This document shows, piece by piece, positions 35,369-44,897 of a stretch of DNA of 64,000 nt; within the stretch, counting starts at the first letter, position 1; every line of letters starts with the position of its first letter. Source of the stretch: Tolypothrix bouteillei VB521301 (GTDB lineage Bacteria > Cyanobacteriota > Cyanobacteriia > Cyanobacteriales > Nostocaceae); the NCBI RefSeq assembly GCF_000760695.4, contig NZ_JHEG04000001.1:6454204-6518203 (forward strand), read 5' to 3'. The notes beneath the pieces are model-generated. The model did not search any database and had not been told where the DNA came from. It saw only the letters and a program-made list of their open reading frames with translations. The position numbers were made by a program, and so were the translations under genes.

Positions 35369-37105
35369 ATGCAAAACAATTTTACCAGTCATAGCCTCAA
35401 CACATCTTTAAGTATAAACATTACTGCAACCCCCCAAACTTTTGCAGGCTCATTAGGTCGTCGCAATTCAGATGATTGCTATAGTTTCAGCCTTAGTGGT
35501 AGAAGTAGCCTGAGTTTAAGTCTTGATGGTCTTTCAGCAGATGCAGATTTACAGTTGCTTGATAGCAATGGTTCAATTATTGCAGGCTCGCACAACCGTC
35601 ACAATACGGTTGAATCTTTAGGTATTACTGTAGGTGCAGGTACTTATTACATTGAAGTTTCTCGTATTGGTATTGCAAATACCCCTTATAACTTAAAAGC
35701 TTTTACCAACGAGGCTCCACAATCCCTCCAATTCAACACTTATAAAAGCTCTTATGAAGCTGGTGAATCCGTCAATCTCAGCAATACTAGGGTTTTTGAT
35801 GCTAACGGTGCAAATGACATAGTACGAGTTGACTTTTGGCTGCAAAAAGATGGCAGCAATTGGCAAGACATTAGTGATGCAGTACAGTTTAACGTTGATA
35901 GTGCTGACAGCCGTTACGGCAGCTTTACGTATTCTCTAAATAGCCTATCTAGCGGTAATTATCAATTACAGGCAAAAGCTTATGACAAATTGGGTGCTAG
36001 CACCCAAACTACACAAACAATTTTTAAAGTTGGCGCAGCATTAGATTGGTTCGATCAAAATATTCAAGATGAAGTCATACGTTCCGCAGCAAGGTCACGT
36101 TTTAGCGACGGTTGGTTAGATCGCAACGAGCTGATCTCTATTCTTCGCGAGTCAAAAGATGGGAATGTCGTTGATGCAACCGAACTAGCCGATCTTCGTA
36201 CATTAATAAGCAACACGTCTTATATAAAAACATCTGAAGACGTTAGAGTCCTATCTAACAAAGTTGTTAACAATGATACAGCCAATCAAAAGTATCAAGG
36301 AAGCTCTTTAGGCAATTTGGTTGCAGGTAGTAGTAGCGTTCAACTAGAAAACTTAATTAACAAGTGGTTTTATGGAAGCGATCGCCCGCAAACCTCTTAC
36401 ACCTATCAGTATGCAAGTGGTTCTTTGTTCCAAAATGGCATTAACTACGGGGATATCAAACAAGGCAGTATGAATGACTGCTATTTCTTAGCAGGGCTAG
36501 CATCAACAGCCTCTCGCACCCCCAATACAATAGAGAATATGTTCATTGACAATGGTGACAATACCTTTACGGTACGCTTTTGGCGAAATGGAGTTGCAGA
36601 TTACGTCACGGTAGACCGATATTTACCAACTGACGCCTCTGGAGCTTTTGTTTATGCAAGTAAAGGCAGTCACTACAGCAACACTGGTAATGAGTTATGG
36701 GTTACTTTTGCTGAAAAAGCTTATGCTCAACTGAACGAATCGGGATGGATTTTTCAAGACAATACCAATACTTACGAAGGTATTGGTAAAGGAGGGTATA
36801 TGAGTGACGCCTTTGCACAAATTACTGGCAAAAAATCTGCATTGGGTAAAGCAATTGATTGTAACTCAATCGTCAATGCTTTCAATTCCGGACAACTTAT
36901 TGGATTGGGTTCAAAAACCACTGGAGTCGCAGGACATATCGTCGCCGGTCACGCTTATTCAGTTATAGGTTATAATTCTTCTACCCAAAAATTTACCCTT
37001 TTTAATCCTTGGGGTATAAACACAAGCTCTTCCAAACCTGGTGTTATTGAAGTGAGTTGGAGTGAAGTTCAGTCAAACTTCAGTTACTGGGATACAACTG
37101 TGTGA
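35369..37105 (+). CDS. Calpain-like (C2 family) cysteine protease with PPC domain
   Basis: A 578-residue protein. Domains: PPC (about 10-120, DCYSFSLSGRSSLSL, ADADLQLLDSNGSIIAGS), an Ig/cadherin-like beta domain (about 125-230), a helical EF-hand-like or linker region (about 235-330), then a calpain catalytic domain (about 345-578). The triad is visible: Cys in GSMNDCYFLAGLA, His in GHAYSVIGY, Asn in FNPWG. There is no Sec signal, so export by the nearby type I system is likely (inference). The ATG at 35369 is used; an earlier GTG would add 14 residues. It directly follows the S8 protease and precedes a possible inhibitor gene. Confidence 0.9.
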   Translation: MQNNFTSHSLNTSLSINITATPQTFAGSLGRRNSDDCYSFSLSGRSSLSLSLDGLSADADLQLLDSNGSIIAGSHNRHNTVESLGITVGAGTYYIEVSRIGIANTPYNLKAFTNEAPQSLQFNTYKSSYEAGESVNLSNTRVFDANGANDIVRVDFWLQKDGSNWQDISDAVQFNVDSADSRYGSFTYSLNSLSSGNYQLQAKAYDKLGASTQTTQTIFKVGAALDWFDQNIQDEVIRSAARSRFSDGWLDRNELISILRESKDGNVVDATELADLRTLISNTSYIKTSEDVRVLSNKVVNNDTANQKYQGSSLGNLVAGSSSVQLENLINKWFYGSDRPQTSYTYQYASGSLFQNGINYGDIKQGSMNDCYFLAGLASTASRTPNTIENMFIDNGDNTFTVRFWRNGVADYVTVDRYLPTDASGAFVYASKGSHYSNTGNELWVTFAEKAYAQLNESGWIFQDNTNTYEGIGKGGYMSDAFAQITGKKSALGKAIDCNSIVNAFNSGQLIGLGSKTTGVAGHIVAGHAYSVIGYNSSTQKFTLFNPWGINTSSSKPGVIEVSWSEVQSNFSYWDTTV

Positions 37106-37220
37106 GCAAGAGTTCTGTAGAACAGACATCTTACCCGTCATCATTTAGGGGCGCAAGGCTTTCTTGCACCCTTACAGTAGTATGTGGGTAGATCGACGTT
37201 TAAAAAAAAGGATAGTCGAG

Positions 37221-37823
37221 ATGGCATCTTTTGAAGACAATGCTGTTGAAATCAATAGTGTTTGTTTTGAAACCTTAGTGTCAAAACAAGTATTAACAGT
37301 TCCCAAAAAAAACTATGTGCAAAAATTGCAGTATCTTTTTCAAGTTTTATTACAATCCGAAGAAAATACTTTTCCTATAACCTCTTTGCAGATGGGTATC
37401 CGCGTAACGAATAATACAGATAATACTCTTCGATTTAGATTGGCTTCCGACTTGTTATATCCAGAAATTGTGAGTCAAGATGGTGAAATTTTAGTAGAAG
37501 GTGGCAGCTTTAGCTATACACAATCTGAAGAATCTAGTTATCCTTCTTTGATACCAAAAGCAAATGTAACTTTTTTTCTTGAAGCACAAACATTTTGGCT
37601 TTTGGGTAATAAGTTAGGAATTTCTATTCCTACAAGTAATTACGGTGGATGGAAACTTAAACCTTTGAAGGCAGGAGTGTATCAGTTTAGATTTACATAT
37701 TACAACTCACAAACAGAAGTAAAAATTGACGAACTCTCAAGTAAAGATACGAAGAACCTAGAAGGAATTTGGACAGGGGAAGCAAAAACTCCATTTATAG
37801 AGTTGCATTTAGTTCAAAATTAA
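37221..37823 (+). CDS. Beta-rich hypothetical protein next to the calpain gene; possible protease inhibitor
   Basis: A 200-residue protein with no signal peptide and no recognised motif with certainty. Its core (about 60-170) alternates short strands: MGIRVTNNTDNTLRFRL, a long polar hairpin, FFLEAQTFWLL, then W.LKPLKAGVYQFRFTYYN. This resembles Ig-like folds such as the intracellular proteinase inhibitor BsuPI, where conditional NNTxxPLxF and AGxYxxxx strands occur. The start at 37221 follows AAGGATAG about 11 bases upstream; earlier TTG/ATG codons would add up to 19 residues. Its position 115 bases after a protease gene on the same strand supports a self-protection role (inference). Confidence 0.6.
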   Translation: MASFEDNAVEINSVCFETLVSKQVLTVPKKNYVQKLQYLFQVLLQSEENTFPITSLQMGIRVTNNTDNTLRFRLASDLLYPEIVSQDGEILVEGGSFSYTQSEESSYPSLIPKANVTFFLEAQTFWLLGNKLGISIPTSNYGGWKLKPLKAGVYQFRFTYYNSQTEVKIDELSSKDTKNLEGIWTGEAKTPFIELHLVQN

Positions 37824-38320
37824 AGTTATCGGGAAAGGCAGAGGGTAGAAAGCAACTTTACTTTTCGTTACAAACTGCGTTTTTTTTTGCGCCTCTCTAC
37901 TTATCTTTACATAGTTTGGTTTTTTCACCCTGCTCTACTTATAGTGCCCATACCCTTTGTGGAACTCCATTGAGTAAACGCGAATAACTAAAGTTACATC
38001 AGAACACTTTTTCTATCTAACTTCAAACTCGGCTGTTACCGGGCAATAACCAACGCCACTCGTCTGGGCGCAGCAAACTTACGCACGAGAGAGGCTTCCT
38101 AAATGTATTTCATAACTCAAATAGGATAGCTCTATGTATTTCAAATGTTATAAAATTTACGATTTTGCAAATTATAAAAAGCTATAAACTTCAAAACTTT
38201 TTTTTAAAGAATATTTGTCAAATAACTATCTGTTTTTTATTTAATTAAATAGTAATTTCTACATAAAGACATAATTTACACGAAAAAGTCTCAACAAATT
38301 TGATTGAGGAGAAAATACTG
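37824..38320. other. Intergenic region upstream of the second subtilase
   Basis: About 500 bases, AT-rich toward the end. A good ribosome-binding site (GAGGAG, 38306-38311) closes it. I see no perfect palindrome or tandem array. Confidence 0.45.
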
Positions 38321-39859
38321 ATGGCCCAAGATCTTACAACTAACAGTTTATCTTCTGATAAAGGGCTAACTATTGCTTCTACCTCCTCAGTTAATTGCTT
38401 TGATTCTAGCAATAACTATGACTTAAGCCTTAACAGTAGTAGTTTTAATTCAAACGTAGAAACAGAGACAGACTTTGTAACAACTGAGAGCACCTCCACC
38501 AGCAACCAGTATAGCTCTACTTCCGGTTATGGTTCGATTAATGCAGCAGCAGCAGTATCTCAAGCAGTCGGTCAAGATACTTTTGCTGATGTTGCTGACC
38601 TTGGAGGTAACAATTGGGGAGCCGATTTTGTCAAAGCTCCAGAAGCTTGGGCACAAGGATATACAGGTCAAGGTGTTGTTGTTGCTGTTTTAGATACTGG
38701 AGTCGATCGCAACCACAACGACTTACAAAAAAATATCTGGACGAATAGCAAAGAAATTGCCGACAATGGCATAGATGATGACAGCAATGGTTACATAGAT
38801 GACGTTTACGGGTGGAACTTTGACGGAGATAACAAAGATACTTTAGATGGTAACGGTCATGGCACTCATGTATCTGGCACCATTGCAGGCGAAAACAATG
38901 GTGTCGGCGTCACGGGTATTGCTTATGATTCCAAAATTATGCCAGTGAAAGTCTTAAATGACTCTGGTGCAGGTTCCTATACTGCGATCGCCAATGGAAT
39001 TTACTATGCTGTAAACAATGGTGCTAACGTCATTAATCTCAGTTTGGGTGGGAGTTCTGACAACTTTATTCTACAGTTAGCCCTTAACTATGCCAGCAGC
39101 CAGGGCGTTATTGTTGTTATGGCAGCAGGTAATGAAAGCGATTCGCAACCTGCATATCCCGCCCGTTATGCGGAAAACTACGGAATTGCTGTTGGAGCAG
39201 TCGATAAGGATAACAACATGGCATACTTCTCCAATAAAGCAGGAAGCGACCCCATCACTTACGTCACTGCTCCTGGTGTTGATATTTACTCCACGGTTCC
39301 AAACAATGGCTATGCTTCTTACAGTGGAACATCTATGGCAACTCCTCACGTTACTGGTGTTGTTGCCCTGATGCTCAGCGCTAACAAAAACTTAACAGAT
39401 GCTCAAGTCCGTCAAATTCTCTCAGAAACCTCAGGTAACAGTACGCAAGCAGCAACCTTAAATTTGGATTCTAACTTTGTCACAGACAGCAACCAGGAAT
39501 CCTCTAGCTTCTCTATCAAGCAGTATCAAGATGGTTTTAGCCAGACAGGAGAACAAGCTTCCTTATCTATTCCAGAAATTGGTAGCTGGACAAGTGAAAT
39601 TCCTACATTATCAAATCGGTTGAATAGCGCTAAGGATTTGCAAGAACCTGTTTTCAATCTCCAATATAAAATGAAGAACAATGAAATATATGGAAATTCT
39701 GTTCTTCGTTCAAAAGTCTTTGGTGATGACAACACTTTTGATACCACTAGCTATAGTCTTAGCAATAATGATAAGGATAAAAAAGATAAGGATGACAATA
39801 CAGTTGATATTGAGAAAATTTTGGAAGAACTCAAAAAAGCGATCGATAAATATTTTTAA
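38321..39859 (+). CDS. Subtilisin-family (S8) peptidase
   Basis: A 512-residue protease with a textbook S8 domain (about 110-365): Asp in AVLDTGVD, His in GHGTHVSGT, oxyanion Asn in AAGNES, Ser in GTSMATPHV. The Ser/Thr-rich N-terminus lacks a signal peptide and includes GYGSINAAAAVSQAVG, a segment like the last helix of other subtilases but placed before the catalytic domain, as I recall for this cyanobacterial subgroup. The C-terminus ends with a charged KDKKDKDD stretch and an amphipathic helix (IEKILEELKKAIDKYF) that could be an export signal (inference). The ATG at 38321 is fixed by GAGGAG upstream. It converges on the HlyD gene. Confidence 0.93.
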   Translation: MAQDLTTNSLSSDKGLTIASTSSVNCFDSSNNYDLSLNSSSFNSNVETETDFVTTESTSTSNQYSSTSGYGSINAAAAVSQAVGQDTFADVADLGGNNWGADFVKAPEAWAQGYTGQGVVVAVLDTGVDRNHNDLQKNIWTNSKEIADNGIDDDSNGYIDDVYGWNFDGDNKDTLDGNGHGTHVSGTIAGENNGVGVTGIAYDSKIMPVKVLNDSGAGSYTAIANGIYYAVNNGANVINLSLGGSSDNFILQLALNYASSQGVIVVMAAGNESDSQPAYPARYAENYGIAVGAVDKDNNMAYFSNKAGSDPITYVTAPGVDIYSTVPNNGYASYSGTSMATPHVTGVVALMLSANKNLTDAQVRQILSETSGNSTQAATLNLDSNFVTDSNQESSSFSIKQYQDGFSQTGEQASLSIPEIGSWTSEIPTLSNRLNSAKDLQEPVFNLQYKMKNNEIYGNSVLRSKVFGDDNTFDTTSYSLSNNDKDKKDKDDNTVDIEKILEELKKAIDKYF

Positions 39860-39882
39860 ACTATCTTGAGAATAGGTATTGG

Positions 39883-39899
39883 GGTGGGCAATGCCCACC
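39883..39899. terminator. Hairpin between convergent protease and HlyD genes (dispersed repeat family C)
   Basis: GGTGGGC and GCCCACC around AAT. The same palindrome occurs at 53989-54005, also just after a stop codon, so it is a dispersed repeat that may serve as a bidirectional terminator. Confidence 0.65.
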
Positions 39900-39908
39900 A
39901 AAATCAAA

Positions 39909-41405
39909 TTATCTAACAGAAAAAGCCTCGCTAAATCTACGAGTAATTGGCTCCATAATAAAAGTCAAAACCGACTTCTTACGAGTCACAATTTCGCCAG
40001 AAGCCGTCATCCCCGGAGTAAATGCAACCTCTTGACCCCTTACCAAAACCACGTGCTTGCTCAACTTAATTCTTGTGGGAAAAACTAAGCCCAGTTCCTT
40101 ATCAACAATGGCATTGGGACTGACTTGTACAACTTCACCGTCAATTGTGCCAAATTCTTGAAAAGGAAAAGTTGCCATCTTAACTTTTGCTTTCATTCCC
40201 TCACGAATAAAACCAATATCGCGATTGAGCACTTTGACCTCCAAAAGGAGTTCTTCTCCTTCAGGTAAAATTGACAGCAATTCTTCACCCGCTTGTACGG
40301 GTCCTTTAGTTGCTTTGACTCTGTAAACAGTACCGGAAACTGGAGCTTTAATGGTTTCCATATCTTTTTGCTTCTTCGCCTGCTCGAGCTGACCTTGAAC
40401 GGTGGTCAATTCTTCCTGACGCTTATTAATCTGAGTTAAGATTTCACTCTGGCGTTCTGAAGCCAATTTTTCTGCTTGAGTCCTTGCTCCTTGATAAGCT
40501 TGTTCGGCTTGACGGATTTCTTGGGCTTGAGCATCAATATCTTTTTCTAAAGATTTAACTTTATCTTGCGCTTCTATAACTCTATTTTGGGCATTCGTAA
40601 TTTCGTCGCTAGCTCTGGTAATTTCTGCATTTGCACGATTGAGTCTTTCTTGTGCGTCTAAGTAATCAACTCTGGGTATCGCACCGGGAGTGACTAAAGT
40701 TTTCAGACTTTGTTCTCTTTGCTGGGCAATAGTCAAACTGCTTTCTACCTTAGCACGGAGATTTTGAGCGTTAGCAAGGTTTGTTTTAGCATTGGCAAAG
40801 CTAGTTCTTGCGTTCACCAAATTTTCTTGCAATCGTGTCAATCTTACCTTAGCTTGATCCATTCGAGCTAACTGACGCTTTGCTTCAGCTTCAGCCGCTG
40901 CTTGACTGGCTTGAAAATCTCGCAACCGCGAATTTAACAGTTCATCTTGAAGTTGCGTTCCCGCCGTTTTAGACCCCGTCCGTTCTGCATCTAGACGCCG
41001 CAAGTCCTGCTGAATCAGCTTGGTAGATTGTGATAGACGAGCAACATCAACTTGTTGATAATCGGGATCGCGTTGAACTAAGATTTGGTCTTTGAAAACA
41101 CGCTCGCCTTCCTTTACATTAACTGTAACAATCGATCCATTGCCCAAAGCAGTTACCGGACGAACCTGTGAAGACGCAATTAACTCGCCCGGTGCTGTCG
41201 CTACTTCATCAATTTGGGAACAGTACGCCCATGCGATCGCTCCAAAGACAACTGCGCTAATCGTTCCTGCTAACAATCTAGTATATAAAGGTGGCAATTC
41301 CTGAACTGCTTTACCTAGTTCGTAAGAAAGTTGCTCGTCTGGTTTAGCGAAACGCTGTTTTGTTTTACGTGCTTGTGCTGCACTTGCTACTAGGGAATAT
41401 TTCAT
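39909..41405 (-). CDS. HlyD-family periplasmic adaptor of the type I secretion system
   Basis: A 498-residue membrane fusion protein. It has a cytoplasmic N-terminus with one transmembrane helix (about 42-62, LLAGTISAVVFGAIAWAY) and a split lipoyl/barrel domain opening with VTVNVKEGERVFKDQ. A long coiled coil runs from about 110 to 335 with Ala/Gln/Arg heptads. The second lipoyl half follows (KAPVSGTVYRVKATKGPVQAGEEL), then a barrel with G(M)KAKVKMATFPFQEFG. It links an ABC exporter to an outer-membrane TolC-type channel. The exporter gene is 9 kb away (28244-30937) with protease genes between, and no TolC gene is in the window. Confidence 0.93.
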   Translation of the reverse strand: MKYSLVASAAQARKTKQRFAKPDEQLSYELGKAVQELPPLYTRLLAGTISAVVFGAIAWAYCSQIDEVATAPGELIASSQVRPVTALGNGSIVTVNVKEGERVFKDQILVQRDPDYQQVDVARLSQSTKLIQQDLRRLDAERTGSKTAGTQLQDELLNSRLRDFQASQAAAEAEAKRQLARMDQAKVRLTRLQENLVNARTSFANAKTNLANAQNLRAKVESSLTIAQQREQSLKTLVTPGAIPRVDYLDAQERLNRANAEITRASDEITNAQNRVIEAQDKVKSLEKDIDAQAQEIRQAEQAYQGARTQAEKLASERQSEILTQINKRQEELTTVQGQLEQAKKQKDMETIKAPVSGTVYRVKATKGPVQAGEELLSILPEGEELLLEVKVLNRDIGFIREGMKAKVKMATFPFQEFGTIDGEVVQVSPNAIVDKELGLVFPTRIKLSKHVVLVRGQEVAFTPGMTASGEIVTRKKSVLTFIMEPITRRFSEAFSVR

Positions 41406-41475
41406 AAAAAGTTAGTTGTTAGTGGTTAGTTGTTAGTGGTTAGTTGTTGGTGGTTCTACTCACAACTAACCACTA
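41406..41475. repeat. Heptamer tandem repeat (GTTAGTG type)
   Basis: AGTTGTTAGTGGTT units are repeated three or more times, then an inverted copy (CAACTAACCACTAAC) lies at 41462-41476, so the patch can fold on itself. Confidence 0.75.
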
Positions 41476-41487
41476 ACTTTTTACTAA

Positions 41488-42372
41488 TTAAACCGCCAAA
41501 TATCGGCGGAGGAAATTTTCTAATGTTTCCAATTGAAAATTGAAAACGGCTTCTACTTTAGCAATCTCCTCATGCTTACAGAAAAATTCATTTGCTAGTA
41601 ACGTGCGGAAAGTACCCAAACTCTTTTGTACTTGGGGATTAAATAAGCCAAAGCCCCCACGTACCACATCCACTAAAAACAGTGGTGGATTGATAACCAC
41701 TGGTTCTTTATTAAAGACGCGACTAAAAATTTTGGGAATATCCTCTCGCAGTAAAATAGATGGACCTCCAACAGCAAAAATTTGATTGCGAGCAGCTTCC
41801 AATGTTACAGAATCCACCACGATCCTAGCCAAATCATCTGTACTGACAATAGAGGTACGATTTTTAGGGTCACCCACGAGTAAGTATAACCCCGTTTCTC
41901 GAAACCGTTCTGCCGATGGCAACAAATCCGATGCTAATCCAGCTGGACGTAAAATAGTGTAGTTTAAACCACTAGTTTCCAGGTATTTTTCTACCGCTCG
42001 TTTCGCTTTAAACACGGGAGCATCTTCGTAACCCCGCTCCGCACCCAACACGGAAACGAACACAAAGTGTTCCACTCCATTCGCTTTTGCCTGGTCGATC
42101 AGTTCAATGTTAGCGCGGTAGTCTAAGGATAGGGCATCACCATCAGAACCGTGAGCGCTAATAATATACCGAACACCCTGACAAGCTTTTTGGATATCTT
42201 GCTGTTGGCGCAAATCCCCAATAAAAAGATTGGCTCCTCTGTGTTCTAACTCACCGTAACGTGAACTAAGGCGAACAAACGCCCGTACCTGATTTTCCTG
42301 TTCCCGCAAAAGTCGCACTACTCTGCGACCTATTCCTCCAGTGGCTCCAGTAATTAGAAACATAGGATGCAT
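41488..42372 (-). CDS. Atypical SDR-family NAD(P)-binding oxidoreductase
   Basis: A 294-residue protein with the nucleotide-binding motif ITGATGGIGRRVV at the N-terminus. VRLSSRYGELEHRGANLFIGDL and FVSVLGAERG follow, then the TILRPAGL segment of the NmrA/Ycf39-like atypical SDR group. The C-terminal 90 residues (IFSRVFNKEPVVINPP..) are family-specific. Substrate unknown; relatives in cyanobacteria act in photosystem assembly or as epimerase-like proteins. An upstream in-frame start exists, but its codons (SYEQLAIS) come from a repeat patch, so M at 42372 (or 42363) is preferred. Confidence 0.82.
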   Translation of the reverse strand: MHPMFLITGATGGIGRRVVRLLREQENQVRAFVRLSSRYGELEHRGANLFIGDLRQQQDIQKACQGVRYIISAHGSDGDALSLDYRANIELIDQAKANGVEHFVFVSVLGAERGYEDAPVFKAKRAVEKYLETSGLNYTILRPAGLASDLLPSAERFRETGLYLLVGDPKNRTSIVSTDDLARIVVDSVTLEAARNQIFAVGGPSILLREDIPKIFSRVFNKEPVVINPPLFLVDVVRGGFGLFNPQVQKSLGTFRTLLANEFFCKHEEIAKVEAVFNFQLETLENFLRRYLAV

Positions 42373-42414
42373 GCTAATTGCTAATTGCTCATAGCTAATT
42401 GTAAGAACTACCAT

Positions 42415-42592
42415 CAGTCATTAGCCATTAGCCATTAGCCCTCCCTTGTTCGCCAGTTCCCTACGGCGCGGGAAACCCGCCTGCTTTCCCTGGACTCACC
42501 ATTAGCCATTAGCCATTAGCCATTAGCCCTCCCTTGTTCGCCAGTCCCCTACGGCGGGAAACCCGCCTACAGGGCTGGTCTCACCATTAGCC
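42415..42592 (+). repeat. ATTAGCC heptamer tracts interleaved with two family B palindromic repeats
   Basis: Runs of CATTAGC units frame two direct copies of a palindromic repeat (42449-42497 and 42537-42586). The core is CCCTACGGCG(CG)GGAAACCCGCCT, and each copy is followed by a (G/T)GACTCACC- or TCTCACC-like end. The whole cassette is duplicated within 180 bases between two minus-strand genes. Confidence 0.85.
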
Positions 42593-42594
42593 AT

Positions 42595-43377
42595 CTAAAA
42601 TTCCACAACCACTGGAGCGTGATCGCTCGGTTGAGTTAATTTTCTGGGCGTGACATCAATAGAGCAGCTTTTAGCACGCTCATACAGGTCTGGTGTGAGA
42701 TAGTGATGGTCGATTCGCCAACCCAAGTTACGCCGAAAAGCAGCAGCGCGATAATCCCACCAACTATAATGCCCGCTTTCAGATGTAAATTTACGAAAAA
42801 CATCACTGAACCCCAGTGATAAAACTTCTCGTAGGGCTTCTCGTTCTGGAACGGAAGCCATAATGTGGTTTGGGGCGATCGCACTATCATGAATATCCCT
42901 ATCTTCTAAAGCGATGTTAAAGTCCCCACACATACAAATACTGGGTGAGGACACCAGAAGAGATTTTAAATACTCGCGCAGCACTGTTAACCAACGCAGT
43001 TTGTAATCGTACTTTTCACTTCCAATAGAAGATCCATTTGGTACATAAAGATTAATAATTCTTATATTATCTACACTCCCTGTAATTATCCGTTTTTGCG
43101 TGTCCCATTCTGGTTCTAAATTTGTCAAAACATCATAAAAACTACTGCTGACATCCTTGAGTGGTTGAGAACTCGCGATCGCAACACCGTTATATGATTT
43201 TTGTCCCGATACGTAAATGTGATAGCCTAATTCCTCAAACATTGCACGCGGAAATTCAGTATCAACAACTTTAGTCTCTTGCATGCAAAGGACATCAACC
43301 CGATTTTGGCTTAACCAATCGATAATATGCCCTATACGAGTGCGAATCGAGTTGACATTCCAAGTAGCAACTTTCAT
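42595..43377 (-). CDS. xth: Exodeoxyribonuclease III
   Basis: A 260-residue AP endonuclease/exonuclease of the ExoIII type. Motifs: WNVNSIRTR, the metal-binding Glu in MQETKV, GDFNIA with catalytic Asp and Asn, WWDYRAAAFRRNLGWRIDHH and the closing SDHAPVV. It repairs abasic sites and removes 3' blocks. Complete and normal length. It sits between two repeat-rich spacers and is not in an obvious operon. Confidence 0.96.
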   Translation of the reverse strand: MKVATWNVNSIRTRIGHIIDWLSQNRVDVLCMQETKVVDTEFPRAMFEELGYHIYVSGQKSYNGVAIASSQPLKDVSSSFYDVLTNLEPEWDTQKRIITGSVDNIRIINLYVPNGSSIGSEKYDYKLRWLTVLREYLKSLLVSSPSICMCGDFNIALEDRDIHDSAIAPNHIMASVPEREALREVLSLGFSDVFRKFTSESGHYSWWDYRAAAFRRNLGWRIDHHYLTPDLYERAKSCSIDVTPRKLTQPSDHAPVVVEF

Positions 43378-43774
43378 TTTTTTACAGCGGTTTATCAGTA
43401 GTTAGTGGTCGTTAGTCAATAGTTAATAGTCATCGGTTAACGGTCATTGGTCAAGAGTTAGCCGGAAGTACCAAAAATTGATCCCGTGCAAGAATTTAGT
43501 ATGATTGGTTACAAAACTTTAGTCTTTTTATGATCCCCTAGGTAGATGATAGGATTCCGCAATTAGCATTATATTAAGAATGTAGTTGCTAACTAATGAA
43601 GACGGCTCTGGAACAACTTGCTGGTAACTATTTCTAGGTCAGGTTAACCGAAATTGCACTCTTGCAAAATAACTTAAGTTAACTTAAAAATCAGTTAGGT
43701 AAGTATAAATGCTTTACCTAATTGAAGGTAAATCCCAGTCATAGACTAGTACAAGGTACTGAACCAAAACACCT
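43378..43774. other. Intergenic region between xth and the glycosyltransferase
   Basis: About 400 bases. The xth-proximal 90 bases carry degenerate GTTAGTGGTC/GTTAATAG heptamer-like repeats. The distal part has overlapping AACTTAAGTTAACTTAA and an imperfect AGGTAA..TTTACCT hairpin near 43695-43725. No coding frame seen. Confidence 0.45.
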
Positions 43775-44842
43775 ATGAAAATCGCTCAAGTAGCCCCTTT
43801 GTGGGAACGAGTTCCACCTCCAACATACGGAGGGATTGAACTAGTTGTGAGTCGTTTGACTGATGAACTCGTAAAACGGGGTCATGATGTCACATTGTTT
43901 GCATCTGGAGATTCGCAAACGCTGGCTAAGTTAGAAGCAGTTTACCCTCGTGCATTGCGCTTAGACCCCAATGTCAAAGAGTATGCGGTGTACGAGATGC
44001 TAGAACTCAGCCAAGTCTACCAACTAGCTTCGGAATTCGACATCATTCACTCCCACGTAGGAATATCGGCATTACCTTTAGCGAGTTTAGTGTCTACTCC
44101 CACAGTACATACCCTACACGGTAGGTTTACACGGGACAATCAACACGTCTATTCCCATCACCAGAAGCAACCTTACGTCAGCATTAGTAACGCACAACGT
44201 CAAATAGCTCTGAACTATGCAGGTACGGTTTATAACGGGATTAATCCAGATGATTATCCTTTTGTAGCCAAACATGAAGAACCACCTTATCTTGCATTCT
44301 TGGGACGCTTTTCGCCAGAAAAGGGACCACAACACGCGATCGCCATTGCCAAACAAACAGGCTGGCGTTTGAAGATGGCAGGAAAAGTAGATATAGTAGA
44401 CTCTCAGTTTTTTGAACAAGAAATTGCCCCCCAAATAGATGGTCAGCAAATTCAGTATTTAGGTGAAATTAACCATGCTGAGAAAGCCGAACTTCTGGGT
44501 AATGCTGCTATTACTCTCTTCCCCATTACCTGGCAAGAACCTTTTGGTCTGGTCATGATTGAATCAATGGCAACTGGTACACCAGTTATTGCCATCAATA
44601 TGGGTTCTGTATCAGAAGTTGTTGCTAACGGTGTGTCAGGTTTTGTGTGCCAAAGCTACGAAGACATGGCAACAATGATTCCCTCTGCATTGGAATTGAA
44701 TCGTCAAACTTGCCGAGAATATATAGAAAGCAAGTTTAGCGTTATTCAAATGGTTGATGGATATGAAGCGGTCTATAGCAGAATTATCAAGGATCGCATC
44801 AAGACCAATGGTCGAATTCATTCCGCCAAAATCCAGTTTTAA
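43775..44842 (+). CDS. Glycosyltransferase family 4 (GT-B fold)
   Basis: A 355-residue retaining glycosyltransferase. The N-terminal half begins with KIAQVAPLWERVPPPTYGGIE, the typical loop that binds the acceptor side. The C-terminal half has FLGRFSPEKGP and the donor-binding EPFGLVMIESMATGTPVIA with the E(x7)E pattern. It transfers a sugar from a nucleotide donor to an unknown acceptor, probably for exopolysaccharide or a glycolipid (inference). It stands without other polysaccharide genes. A strongly translated small zinc-ribbon gene follows 55 bases later. Confidence 0.92.
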   Translation: MKIAQVAPLWERVPPPTYGGIELVVSRLTDELVKRGHDVTLFASGDSQTLAKLEAVYPRALRLDPNVKEYAVYEMLELSQVYQLASEFDIIHSHVGISALPLASLVSTPTVHTLHGRFTRDNQHVYSHHQKQPYVSISNAQRQIALNYAGTVYNGINPDDYPFVAKHEEPPYLAFLGRFSPEKGPQHAIAIAKQTGWRLKMAGKVDIVDSQFFEQEIAPQIDGQQIQYLGEINHAEKAELLGNAAITLFPITWQEPFGLVMIESMATGTPVIAINMGSVSEVVANGVSGFVCQSYEDMATMIPSALELNRQTCREYIESKFSVIQMVDGYEAVYSRIIKDRIKTNGRIHSAKIQF

Positions 44843-44897
44843 TCAACACTTTTGAACGCATTTATATCAACATTTCTTTAATAAGGAGGACGTATAT

